Source: Eleusine coracana subsp. coracana (Eukaryota; Streptophyta; Magnoliopsida; Poales; Poaceae). From it: a stretch of DNA of 64,000 nucleotides. The translations under genes and the position numbers were made by a program. Positions within the stretch are counted from its first letter, which is position 1. Each line of letters begins with the position of its first letter. Positions 44,225 through 55,787 of this stretch are shown piece by piece. Location of the stretch: positions 22,918,808 to 22,982,807 of the forward strand of contig CM064417.1 of NCBI GenBank assembly GCA_032690845.1, read 5' to 3'. Below the pieces are notes generated by a model. It had not been told where the DNA came from. It ran no database searches and saw nothing but the letters and a program-made list of their open reading frames with translations.

Positions 44225-45798
44225 CTATTGCATCCCGATGGAACATGGGATGGTTGGGCATCCCGGATCTCGCTTCTTTTCTGGCAAAGAGTTTAAGATG
44301 GCGGTGTTGCACTCCTCTGTTAATTTGACAATCTCAGTGGATGGCGTTGGGCGTTTATTGTTGAGGATGTCCTTTACGTACTTGGAGTAAGTAGGAACAT
44401 GCATGACATCAAGTAGCCGTATATTGACATATAGTTTCTTTATTACCTCTACAAATGTCCCAAATTGCTCATCCACTATTGGCTTGCATTGGCAAGAGGG
44501 AAATGGCAACACCGGCGTATCATAGAACTCATGTGGCACCTTCTTGAGAGGTGCCTTTGCCTCCTCAACTTCAATTTCTTCCTCATCCTCTGACTCTGCA
44601 TTGGGTTCCTTGTCCTTCCCTACATTGTTAAGATTTGGCGGATCTTGTGTAGATTTTCCGCCTCTAGTTATGACAGCATTAACATTTTCTTTGGGGCTTG
44701 CCAGAGTTTCCAGAGTTACCCATGTTCTTGTCAAAAGATAGGTTTGGCTTGGACTCCCATCCAAAGTTGTTCGTTCGGGGCCTAAACCCGTTGTTGTTGT
44801 TGTTGTGTTGTTGAGGTAGTTCACTTCTTCTTCTTGAGTCTCTGGGTAGTAGCTTCCCATATGTCCAATATTACCATAGACTTCGCAAGTCATGCGAGAG
44901 TCTAAGGATTGGGCAGTCTGAGGGAAATCCATCTTCTTCAAAAGTTGATCCATCATGATTGCTAACATGTCAATACAATCAACTTGGTGGACTCCCCTCA
45001 TTTTGGGTTGCGGTTGGCTCTGCCTCTCATCATAGCCACTGTAGTTGGCAAACATCTTTTCTATGAGAGTTTGGGCTTCTTTGACCCTTAGAGAGAAGAA
45101 GGAACCTCCAGCGGCTGCATCAAGGTGCTCACGAGCGGGACGGTTGAGCCCATGGTAAAAGCTTTGGATTAGCAACCAATCTTGCATTCCATAATGTGGG
45201 CACGCCAAAGTATACTCTTGGAAGCGTTCCTATGCCTCAGGGATGCTTTCATCGGTCAGCTGTTGGAAACTTGAAATTTTGTTCTGCGGGGCATTGGTTT
45301 TGCCTAGCGGGAAGAACCTAGCAAGGAAGGCATTGGAGCACTTGTCCCATGTGGTGAGCTCCTCTTGATTGTTATAAAACCACTGCTTGGCCTTCCCCAA
45401 GAGTGAGAATGGGAAAAGGCAAAGGCGAATGGCTTTAGGGCTGACATCCCTCATGGTGAAAGTGCTGCACACCGCCAAAAACTGTTGGACATGGGCGTTT
45501 GCGTCTTCCGATGCCTTGCCACAGAAATACTGGCCGGTTTCAGCTCATAGCTTCTGTTCCCCATGTTCGGGTTTAGATCGGTGCGGATGTTGTTTGCAGA
45601 CGGGACGGAGTAGTCCCGGACCGTCCTTTCAGCCATAGTTGGTTGAGCGGACGAAGATGGGACTCGTGGCTGAGGTTGCATGATCGGAGGTGCTTCAAGA
45701 GTAAGTACAGGCCGACGAGGGGTGAGTCGTTGACGCACTCTCCTCAACAAAGCCTCCGGATCATTGTGGTAGTTGTTTGGTAGGTCAAATCCAGTCAT
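44225..45798 (-). pseudogene. gag of the Athila-like element
   Basis: Starts near 45798 (MTGFDLPNNYHNDPEALLR). It shifts phase near 45460 into the capsid core, with FPFSLLGKAKQWFYN and FLARFFPLGKTNA, a stop at 45227-45229, then a 327-codon open run. This holds FYHGLNRPAREHLDAAAGG, a degenerate knuckle (CEVYGNIGHMGSYYP, where the expected cysteines are partly lost), an acidic stretch (ESEDEEEIEVEEAK) and the FVEVIKKLYVNIRLLD segment that precedes the protease. This order is characteristic of Athila gag. Confidence 0.8.
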
Positions 45799-45910
45799 AA
45801 AGGATCTTGTTTACACCACAAATAAATAGAACAAGGGCAAGCCCGCAAAGGAAAGCAGTAACTTCTTGATAGAAATATCGATGTTAAATTTCTGATATCT
45901 TAGCCTATTG

Positions 45911-45930
45911 CTTTCCGGGCAACGGTGCCA
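45911..45930 (-). other. Primer-binding site of the Athila-like element
   Basis: On the minus strand TGGCACCGTTGCCCGGAAAG lies eight bases inside the 5' LTR. It is close to the TGGCGCCGTTGCCGGGGA-type site usual in this lineage. Confidence 0.7.
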
Positions 45931-45938
45931 GAAATACT

Positions 45939-47828
45939 TGTTGACACTTCTTAACGTCGTATGAAGAATATCACTGTCCCTGGTATGATGCTAGAAATGA
46001 TTGTTGGTGTTTGTTATGCTTTAAGAGTAAAGTGAATTAATTCGCAAGCGCATGGAACACCATTGTAGCATTTCACCCGGGAGCATTCCAAGGTATCGTA
46101 TTTATTTTCCTTAGAGAAGCTAGACATAAGATTATCTTGGTTTAACAAAGATATAACTATAAGAATTATACCAACTGACCAAAGATGGGGGGGTAAGAAT
46201 GTTCAATAATAGTGGTAGGGGTAGTAACATAGGAGAAATCCATACTAAGATAAATAAAGAGATCGGTTAAGCTAGCTAGGAGGACAGAGAGTCTAAGTCT
46301 AAGCTTCCTAAAATATATCTAAATCAAGTGTCAAACCCTAGTTACTCGGGTTAAGTGCTTACACCAATTTCTTGGTACAGCCTCGAGTCCTTCACCTGTT
46401 AGCTCAATTTAGGGCATGAAAACAATCCACTAATATGGGTCGGTAACTAACCTCTGTACTAGTGGGTACGCTATCGCTTGACAACCTTGCTTGAGACATC
46501 CTGAACGTGGTGGATTACTAAAGGGACGGACAGGACTGTCACCACCTGCCGCCTACCACATAGCCCGTGGATATGAATGCAAATCCAACTAGTGTTAACT
46601 TAGGCACCGCGCCTACGCCTTCACTAGATATTCTTCCATTGGCCTAGCGGAAGAATAGCCGAGAAATAACCAAGTCTAAGTCCCAGAAAGAACAAAACTT
46701 AATTAAATCCTAGCCGGAAAACCCATGAACTATGCAACAATGTTTCTTTCCGATGATTGTAACTTAAGGAAATGACTAAGTTAAAATAAATACTTGACAA
46801 GATATAAAGGGAAGGATATTTATATTGATAAAGGATAAGTCTTACAAAAAGAGAAAAGATACAAGAGAGCTCATACCAAGACTCTGAGACAATTCTGGAA
46901 TCTCGAGCAATGCTCTCGACCAGACTCTAACTCCCGACTAACTAACCTACTCTATTAAGTAGCACAAGTAGTGGCAAATGAACTCCTTGAAGTGTTTCTT
47001 CGTTGATGTTCTTCTTTTGTCGAATTTCTCCTGTAATTATAGGTGGCAATGGGCCGGGAAGCATTTATAGGCGGAGTGGAGTCGTTAGGCCGAAGTTGGT
47101 CCGCCGGGTGGCGGGCAAGGCCGGGCGGCCACGTGTGTCGGGCGGCAGGGCATGCCGGGTGGCATGCACCGCTGGGCGGCGGGCAAGGCCGAGCGGCCCT
47201 TGGATCGTGTCGGTTTCCCGACCGGCCTTCTCTCGATGGCTTGGATTGTATCCCAAAGGCGGCTGTTGGGTCGATTTCCATCGACTCTTCATTTTGGGGA
47301 TGGTAGGCTTCGTGGGCCTTATGGGCTGGCAACCCCAGATGGCCAACCCACGCCGGGCGGCAGCCCATGCCGGGCGGCGGGCTAGGCTGGGCGGCGACCT
47401 TGGCCGGGTGCCGACCCGTTGCCGGGTTGCCCCTTGACCTCTCCCGATTAGGCCACTTGATGGACTTGTTTCCTTCACCATATTGCATGTGTCTTGGTCC
47501 GGGAGGAGAAAACGGCTTCTTGGTGGAATATTTGCAGAATCGATCGAGTGCTGATTTCAGCCGTATATGACCCTGTTGGTCGGGTCCTGATTTCAGCTTG
47601 AAAATGACCCTGTCGGCCAGTGAAAATGGCTGTTTTACAGTGGTGATCGGCCGATGGGGTGTTTCTTCATGTTTTTGCATATTTTGGCTCTTTTATACCT
47701 GCAAACATATATCTCATCAAAACTCATGAAATCTTATTAGTTTAAATAAATATTTATTGATCTTAGGCCTTTACCTGACATTTCTCGACCGGTTGGCGGC
47801 CGATCTTATACTTTATTGGCCGCCAACA
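45939..47828 (-). repeat. Complete LTR of the Athila-like element
   Basis: 1890 bp with TGTTGAC...GCCAACA ends. On the minus strand the promoter side has a GGGCGGC-rich stretch (47090-47400) and CCTATAAATGC at about 47062. Confidence 0.8.
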
Positions 47829-48448
47829 GCCACACGTGGGAGGAGAGAGAGAGAGAGAGAGACGCCTATCAAGCCGCTAGTCGCCGCCGCGCCGTGGACC
47901 AGCCGCCCTTGACCACTCGTCGCGCCCCTAGTCGTTGGCGCCCTGGCCGCCAAGCCCCCGGACGGTCGCGCTGACCGCCTTCCTGGCAGAGAGATAAGAG
48001 GAAGAAAGAGGATGCAGGCGTGAGAGGTAGAGAGATAGGAGGTAGAGAGAGAGAGAGGATGCAGCCATCAGAGTGAGAGAGGCAGGAAGGGCATGGGGAG
48101 AGATAAAAAGGAGAAAACACAAATCGATGTGCTGAATGGTGATTGGTGGAGGGATTTTTTGTTGGATCGCTGATGTGGCAGACACTATTTTAGCAACGTT
48201 TGACATTATCAACCACCTCTAAAAGTTGATTTTTAGAGGTTGTTCACATTGTCAACCACCCTTAAAAATAGAGACGATTTTTAGGGGCGATTGACAATGT
48301 GACCCGCCTCTAAAAATCGATTTTTATAGGCGGTTGATATTATCAACCACCGCTAAAAATCATTAGCTCACTGTAGTGATGGGTTTTTTTTAATCCACCG
48401 CTACGTAATTTTTTGTGCTGCCGCTATAGACCATTTTTTTTGATAGTG

Positions 48449-50453
48449 TGTAGAATGGGAGCAAGGGAGCACAGAACTCAGTGCAAGTACTACATATGTT
48501 CTCAGCCTGCCATATGTTATGTTCTGATTGAAGTGGATGAGAAATAAATTATTGTTGCAAGTTTTTAAATGTATTTTTCTCCTCAACTATAACTTTGTTT
48601 TTTATTGTATTTGAACCACCACGTTGCTTACAATTAAAACTACAAAATTTGACCTAAAATGAATATCTTTTAAGCTTTTTAAATTTGAATTTTGACATGG
48701 ATTTATAAAAATATTGATAAATGTTAAAAAATTATAAATATTTAAATAGATGTTTTAAAATATTGAAGTAAATTGTGTAGTTTCAAATCTAAAAAAAAAA
48801 AGCATAAGACAGTGGTGGGTTGTAATAGAGTGCGTTGATAGGCTATCGTGAAATTGCGTTAGTGGCCGGGTTGTGGACTGATCTACCTTATGGCTCTTGT
48901 TGATCACTCTACATGTAGGGCGCTCTATATTTAGCCAATTGTAAATCACTTTTTGATTGATACGAGCTGAGAATGAAGGGAGGAGGTGCTGCCATGTGTC
49001 ATGATATCATTGGAAAATTCTGGAGGTTGGAGAACAAGGATCGGTTTCGAATCTTTAAAAGCATTTTCCCTCAATCTATGACTCAGTTATTGAATCTTTT
49101 GAACCACCCTATTATTTAGAATTATTCTTAGAAAATTAGATCCAATATAAGGTCTTTTAATTTTTGAAAAATTGAATATCAATTAATATTTTTAATTTAC
49201 TCTATCTATATTAATTTGTATTGTGTAACATTTAAGATATTCTATGTCAACGCTTATCCGAAAATGTTGACCTTATTTTTTAAAATGGTGACATGGTTTA
49301 ATAAAAATTTGACACATTTTTTAATATATTAAATAGATATAAAATTCAATATAATAATTTCAAAATTAATTATTGTGACTAGAAATAATAAATATAACCA
49401 TATTTGCACCTTCATGGCCCGTGGTGGCCTGTACCAGAAATAATTCAACTCCATGAAACTTAAAATAACAATTCATTTATTTTTATGTAGAGTAATATTT
49501 GTCATGTATATCCCTTGATTAATGTCGTATCTATAAGATTTTTGTTCTGCTGCATGCTCATTCATAGTTTGAGAAATGGTATTTCTGAATTTGTGTAGTG
49601 CACTTTTATTCACAAAACTTAATGTTAGTATATAAAAAACATATCCTACATGGAGAGCACCACGTTTATTTAGGAATTCCCTGGTAACAACTGAATGATT
49701 ATTTTTGAAAAAACAAATTACAACAATCTTAACCAAAATAGTACTGTTTTTTAAATAGTATTATGAAATATTATTTTCAATTGCATTACTTTTATTTTTA
49801 ATATTTTAAATATCTAATATCAATATAAATTTAAGGATAACATTCTCATTGCAAACAAAACATTAATTATAGTATCCGAACACACCTAGGCAGTATACTC
49901 GCTAGGATGTTTTCAATTTAAGTCTAGGTGATCCACATCGTATATAACCAAAATCAACATTTATTTTGGTTAAGATCATCGGAGTGCTTTAGTTTCAAAA
50001 AAAAAATAGTCGTTCAAATTATTATCATGCAATTCCTAAAAAGATGTTCTGCCTTCACAGTGGGAAAACAATTTATCTACTAACATTAGTTGGTATGTAT
50101 GAAAGTGGAGTATACAAATTCAGAGATGTATCCACTCCTACAACTAATCAATGATCATGCAGCAGAACAAAATCTTAGAGATATTGTACTAGTGCTGACT
50201 CTAAAGGTAGAAGAAGAGATGTGGACCCAACAAGTAGCTATAAGTGGACCTGAGACAGTTTGAGCTCAGAAATCGGTGGGGGAGATTTGCTTCCCTAACT
50301 GACCGACACCTTTGCTGATTTTTTTTCCTTTTCTTTTTTCTGTTTATTAAAAAACAATGGATGGGATTAGTTTGATCTCTTGCATCCTGAGGGGTAAGAG
50401 GTAGAGTAATAAGGCCTCAAAAATAAATCCAACAAGATTTATACAGAAACAAT
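48449..50453. other. AT-rich intergenic, no gene seen
   Basis: Low-complexity AT-rich DNA without frames longer than about 90 codons, and without repeat ends that I can pair. It is probably old transposon debris or spacer. Confidence 0.5.
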
Positions 50454-51450
50454 CACTATTATAATAAAGCTTTGTTGTAGCGGGCTAAAAGGAGGCTCAG
50501 TGGTGGAATACGAAACCGCCACTGGGCCTTTGTCACTAGTTATTTACAAACTTAGTAGCCGTGCACGGACCACTACTGTCTTAGGTTATATTTTAGTTTA
50601 AAAAAGCGTCAGTCCTAATACACAGCAAAATAAAAGGGCAGGTCATTATTGTTGGGACTCGCCCTATAGACATGTCGCCACCGACGCCCACACGCTAGCG
50701 CCATACCTACGCGCCCGTCTGCCTTCCGTCCATCCGTCGCGCCGCGTCACGCCACGGCCACCACCGGAACCGGCGAAGGAGGAGGGAGAGCGCGCTACTG
50801 CTCTAGGTGCCACCATCGTCGCTGTCGCCGCTGACGTGCCCTCGCCCGAGGTGCCACCGTTGCCAGATCCACCCGTGGGTCGATGTGGTGGTGCGCGACG
50901 GTGGTCGGGAGCCGGAGTAGGAGGAGGCGACATGTTGGTGACGACGACGGCGCGTCAGCACCAGGTGCGCCAGACGCACCGCGTGTGACCCCAACGGCGA
51001 CGGCTATTCGACGTCTTTGCCATGCTCAGTGGAGGAGAGGAGGAGGAGGTGAAGGAGACTGAGTACGACCGGAGGCGGAGGAGGAAGAAGGGCGGCGGAG
51101 GAAGAATCCTAACCCTAAAAGGGGGCGGTGTGGCGCAAGCGGAAGTGATATTGCCGTACCGCACGCTCCCCTTTTTATCGTTGGATGTGGTTGCCAGTTA
51201 CAGGCCTCGTTGTCAGGCCCGCTACTAAATGGGCTTTAGGTATTAGTTGCAGGACTAATAGAAATCGCAACTACGTTCTGTTGATTAGTAGTGATTCCGT
51301 TGGTTATTTGTTGCGGTTCCCTTATGCCCGCAACTATTTTTCTAACGTAGTTACAGTTCTGACTGTGCTACACTTAGTTGCGCGCTCTTCGACGGCCCGC
51401 TATTGATGCAAAAAATACTTCCACTACTATAGAGCTTGATTGTAGTAGTG
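50454..51450. mobile_element. Small non-autonomous CACTA element
   Basis: About 997 bp. The left end is CACTATTATAATAAAGCTTT; the right end on the other strand is CACTACTACAATCAAGCTCT, with 16 of 20 bases the same. Flanks are AAT and AAA (two of three). Subterminal parts repeat GCGGGC, CCGCCACTG and GTTGCGG-type words. The middle (50660-51160) is GC-rich with overlapping frames on both strands and no domain. It may be an acquired gene 5' end. Confidence 0.65.
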
Positions 51451-52674
51451 AAAGAATGAAATATCTCATTTTAATAAGCAATCCAATATAAGTATATGTC
51501 CTAATAGCTGACAATTCGTTCCAACCTCCAATTTATGAATAAAAGGATCCACTTGATGCATCTCATCTACTCAGATTCTGATGGAGGGCCCTTATTTATG
51601 GGATGGACCTAAAGCATGAGTTAAGGCACCAACATAGTGGAAGGCTTTTTGAGAATGGAACCGTGGAACCAGGATTCATGGATTTCTCGGTCGGATCTCC
51701 GGCTGAGTTCCCTATACAACAAGAGATTTTTTTCCATGCTCCAAAAGGTACCAGGTACTAGAGGTACCATGCGTAAGGTTCATGACTATTAATGTTACCC
51801 CAAAGAAATGAATATTTTGATGATGAATGATAAACAAGAAATATTACTAATGTCTACAAGGGTGTTGCATGTGTAGGAAATATTTTCTACTTAATGATGA
51901 CTGTTGATGGTTGACTTGGCGATTGATGACAATGACAATAAGTATGGAGGCTTGATGAGCTTGATGGAGTCCAAGGATTGATGGAGATGGGTCAAGGCTA
52001 AGGACAAGCTAGAAGCAAGTGTTTGGAAAACTTGTCTAGTTATTAGAGCTTGAGTCTATAGAAAAAACCGGATTATCAAAGGGTCTAGGTCATAACTCTT
52101 AGGTCATGTTAGTCGGTGATGTGCATGGATGCTCAGTGAAATCACATGCACTAGGTGGTAGTGGAGAGGCCAGAGAGTTGTTGGAAGAAGCCAGAAAACA
52201 CAATTAAGCGAGGACAAAGAGTTTCAGCTTCTGGAGATAAAGACCGGACAGAAGAGTCTAAGAGACCAGACGGTACGGTCATCAAAGAGGATTCCAGTTT
52301 GCAGAACTGTTGGCTGCGAGGACTGTTGGAGCATAATTTGTACAAACCGGACTATACGGTATGTAGAACAGACTATACGATCTGTAGGAGGAAATTTTGG
52401 ACAGACGAGGAAGTGGCTACAACTGCTCTGTTTGGAGGAGGATCGATGAAGATCGGATTGTACGGTTTGTACAGGGAACAACAGCGGACAGAGAGCAACG
52501 GCTCTGAAGGAGTCGTCCGGTGAAGACTATTGACGGTCATTAAAAACTAATTTTGACTATCAATATAGCCACAAATAAGAAAAGACTTAGTATTTCGTAC
52601 ACGCATGTTAGCTAGGAATAATGAATTTCCACTTGTCCTTGGAGATTTATCACTCAAAGAAACTATTTATTCCA
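51451..52674. other. Intergenic or decayed LTR sequence
   Basis: No convincing gene. Positions 52230-52480 contain repeated short words such as AGACCGGAC, ACCGGACTATACGG and CAGACTATACG, as in old LTR sequence. A 122-codon frame at 52155-52523 is composed of these repeats and has no recognisable domain. Confidence 0.4.
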
Positions 52675-52920
52675 TGACAGTCACTTTCCGCCATAAAGGG
52701 CCTAAAAACCGTCACGAAATGCATTCTGTGATGGTTTTGAAATCCGTCATGGATTGAGCGTGGCAGATTAAATCGCGTGATGATTTTCATTAAACTGTCA
52801 CAGTTTATCTCAATCTATGACGGTTTAAAACCATCACAATTTTGTTTGCGCCCAGTCTAGCCCAGCCCGAAGCCCAATATTAATGATGATTAGAACCGTC
52901 ACAGATTAGATCACCACGTC
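52675..52920. repeat. Truncated repeat element with TGACGGTTT motifs
   Basis: Several direct and inverted copies of (C)CGTCA(T/C)...TGACGGTTTTAAAACC-type words within 245 bp, like subterminal parts of non-autonomous DNA transposons. It is cut on the right by the LTR at 52921, so the other half should lie beyond the window. Confidence 0.4.
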
Positions 52921-55787
52921 TGTTGACACCGGATTTTGGCAGCAAAAATCAAGTTATGCAAGAAAGGTGTTGGACAGGTTTTGTAGCTAGTCTCTATAGG
53001 ATTACTTAGTCTGGCATCAAGTTACGTGGTGTTATGATGAAGCTATCGGTAGCCGACTATGTGGTTTTTATATATGAGTTACGCAGAGGTCAGTGTTGGA
53101 GTTACTTGATCTTCCTGGAATTACCAAGTCCAAGATCCTATTTTGATATGGTCATGAGACATGGCTTGGCTGGTGACTTGAGTTGTGCAATGCATGAAAG
53201 AGTCTAGCGTGGTGTTGCCTAGAACTCCAGGAGAATTACGTGTGTACATGGTCCAGTAGGAAAACTACGAGGAGAAACAGGCAAAAGATCAGATCACACC
53301 ATAAGCTAAGAAGGAAAGACGGAAACGATGAAGATGGTTGGAGTACGTAGGAGTAGATCCGGACGTGATGATGTTTGGCCTAGTGAAAATAAGGTGTTTT
53401 CTAATATTAATTACCTTGGGCATTCGCCTAGCAAAACAAGAAAAGGCAGCAACGAGGGAGAAGAAATGGAAGAAGGAAGGAACCAGCGTCAATATTTAAT
53501 ATTGTTTGGCTGGGCTACATCGACGTGAAGGATTAGGAGTAGGAATATTATATTTTGTTGTTGTATGCGAACACTAATGTTTTAGCTTTTCCTTTTCCTT
53601 GTATCGCAATTCCATGCCGCCTCTATAAATATGACGGGGTGATGGCAATTGTAATATCTCTCAATTAATATACAACTTCGGCGCATCGCCAATCCTGGAA
53701 ATAGATCTACCCCGACGGGTTCTTCGTCTAGAGCGGGCTCTCCGCGATAGCTGTAGAACTCGTCACCCGGGTGGGTTCGTCGTCACGGAGCAGGCTGCAT
53801 CGACTAGTTCGAACTCGGCGACATGGCGGAGGACTCGCCACCCCGATGATCGCGGCGACCTACCCAGGACTGTCTCGGCGCAGACCTATCTTCTGGTTAG
53901 TTTGCCATGATCGCTAATTATCCGATATACTAAATCTTTCTAGGTTGTTTTGCTAGGACTTGCAGCATTTATAGTTAATTCTAGTGATTTAATCTAGTCT
54001 GATCTGTATATTTGAGTCATCTCTGAATAGATTTTAGCGATTAGATCTAGTACTACACGGGTATTCGTTTGTTCCAAGAACTCTTTCGGTTTAGACCGAT
54101 CTTCTGGGATATCTAGAACTGTCTCGGTTAAGTCCGATCTTCTAGTTGGACAACCATATAAAAACGATCTCATCACGAGGGTCTGTTCGGGGTATTGTCG
54201 GAGTGTTTAACCGACGAGTTATCTTGTTACTAGCAGCAGCCGATAGGTGCTCAGATGCTTTGTTTTGCTATCGGCTCTGGTTCATCGACTTCGTGTATTG
54301 CACTAGTTCTATCTGGCTAGTCGATAAGTCATCATATAGTTTATTTGTTAAAATATTATATCGGCTAGGTATTGTGATTCTATTAACTGGCCGATATAAT
54401 ATTATTTATTATGATTAGTCTAGTGTACATCGGCTAGTAGATTTATGCTTTGTATTATTAATATAAAGCTGATGCTTAATCATGTTGTTGACACCGTTTT
54501 TTTGACACGTGTCAGGCTTGGCTTTGAGAGGAAGAATTGGAGGAAGAGCCGTTCCACTAGGAGAATCCCGATCGGTTAAGAAGAGAGAAGTTGCCGATTT
54601 TGTCTGGTTACCGATTGGGAATATGCCGATTCTTTTAGGGAAGACAGGCCGGGCTGCCGATTTAAGGAAAAGTTGCGTAAGAGTTTGAGTTTGATACCAG
54701 TACGATGCCAGCAGTCGTCAGATTAAATCGGATCTAGAAAGAATATCTTAAGTTGTAAAAGAGTCTTTATTCTTAGAGAGTATATTTTTAGGAATAGTTT
54801 TGTTTTAGAGATAGAAAGTTGAGATTTTGTCGTAATCGACTGGGGAACCTGTAACAAGGGTATAAATAGCGACCCGAGGGGTCGAGAAAAGGACGTTACA
54901 CACCAAATACAAAAAACCCTTTACGTTTTTCGTATCTACTTTTTCGTACTCGGTGAATTCGCTGCTTTTCTCTTTTCACGAGTTCTTCGAGCTTGCATGA
55001 TCGCATCGATCCGTTGCTTGCTGGTAAGTTCCGTTTTATCGAATATTTTCTAGGCCTTAACTTCGGGCACATCGCTGTCGTTTCATCTAGATTTATTCAC
55101 AATTTATCGATATTAGATTAGATCGGCAGGTTTTTCTTGTTGTTTCTAAGCTTTTATCACCCTTTATCTGGTTTGGAACCGTTGCTATCGGCTAGGCTAG
55201 TTTTCCAATATACAACCGATTAAATACTATTTCAGACGCCATCGTGTGATACCAGTAAGATTCATCTTTCGATAGATCTGATCGAGATTACACTCTCAGA
55301 TAATCGGCAGATTCACGTTTGCCGTTTCTCTCATATCCGTATCGGCTTCAAGGCTGTTACTTTCAAACAATCGGTACTCGTTGCCGATTCTACCTGGTAT
55401 TTTAACGTTTTGTTTTCTCCTTGTCAATTTACAGGTCAAATTGACTGGCACGTCTCGGACTCAGAATCTCAGTGTGTTAGCTCGCGAGGACGTTTTTCGT
55501 GTCAACACATGTACTTAACCTGCATCGACTATGTCCGGATCGACTTGGCCTGCATCGACTCTGTGCCTGCATCGACTTAATCTTTATCGACTCTCCGCCT
55601 GCAGGTCATCACCTGGAGGTCATCGTTCATCGACTCACAGGCGCTCACCTTATCAGTTGCATGGTCAAACTGACTGACATGCCGTGCACTGTCTACAGCG
55701 CGTCATTGGACCTACACTGGAGCTAAATAGATCTCCCAGGCCTCGTGTTGCACGCTGAGGATCAACTATCAGTTTTTGACGTCAACA
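52921..55787 (+). repeat. LTR of a large retroelement, interrupted by a solo LTR
   Basis: Starts TGTTGACACCGG and ends GACGTCAACA, a matched TGTTGAC/GTCAACA pair. Without the insert at 54486-55507 and its duplicated CATGT it is 1840 bp. A TATAAATA box lies at about 53624. The bases after 55787 (CGCTT) do not match those before 52921 (ACGTC), so it is not a simple solo LTR. It is more likely the 5' LTR of an element that continues past the window. Confidence 0.6.
54486..55507 (+). repeat. Solo LTR
   Basis: 1022 bp, TGTTGACACCGTTTTTTTG to GTGTCAACA, flanked by the exact 5 bp duplication CATGT (54481-54485 and 55508-55512). TATAAATA at 54861-54868 is followed by a plausible start region. No internal region is present, so it arose by recombination between two LTRs. 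Confidence 0.88.

Larger units (their letters stand above)
40807..47828 (-). mobile_element. Athila-like Ty3/Gypsy element lacking RT and integrase
   Basis: On the plus strand the right LTR runs TGTTGACACTTC (45939) to GCCAACA (47828). The left LTR fragment starts TATTGACACTTC at 40807, with the terminal G changed to A. Flanks are GCCGC (40802-40806) and GCCAC (47829-47833), a 5 bp duplication with one CpG-type change. On the minus strand are an Asp-tRNA-like primer site, gag, an Athila-type protease (CDLGASVSVMP) and, much further on, a frame like the Athila 3' ORF. Reverse transcriptase, RNase H and integrase are absent; about 1.7 kb of other sequence stands there. The left LTR matches for only 116 bp. 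Confidence 0.75.
40290..48448. mobile_element. Non-autonomous CACTA-like element, split by an Athila-like element
   Basis: The left end starts CACTACTACAAGCTTTTAGC at 40290. It is followed by GCGG/CCGCC motifs and a GC-rich block up to 40806. The right part resumes at 47829. It ends in about four direct and inverted copies of a motif like TCAACCACCGCTAAAAATC (48200-48360) and TTTTTTTTGATAGTG at 48448. An earlier possible terminus is CTGTAGTG at 48378. I found no matching 3 bp duplication (TAT versus TGT), and no transposase is present. The pairing of the two ends is supported mainly by the target duplication of the inserted element. Confidence 0.5.

Noticed and set aside
47841..48062. GA-rich runs as a meaningful repeat array
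   Set aside because: They are short simple-sequence runs of GA, common in plant DNA, with no further structure.
52155..52523. 122-codon frame as a gene
   Set aside because: It is made of short repeated words typical of LTR sequence. There is no domain, promoter or neighbour to support it.
54486..55787. LTR spanning 54486-55787
   Set aside because: Its flanks do not match (CATGT versus CGCTT), whereas 54486-55507 has the exact duplication CATGT on both sides.
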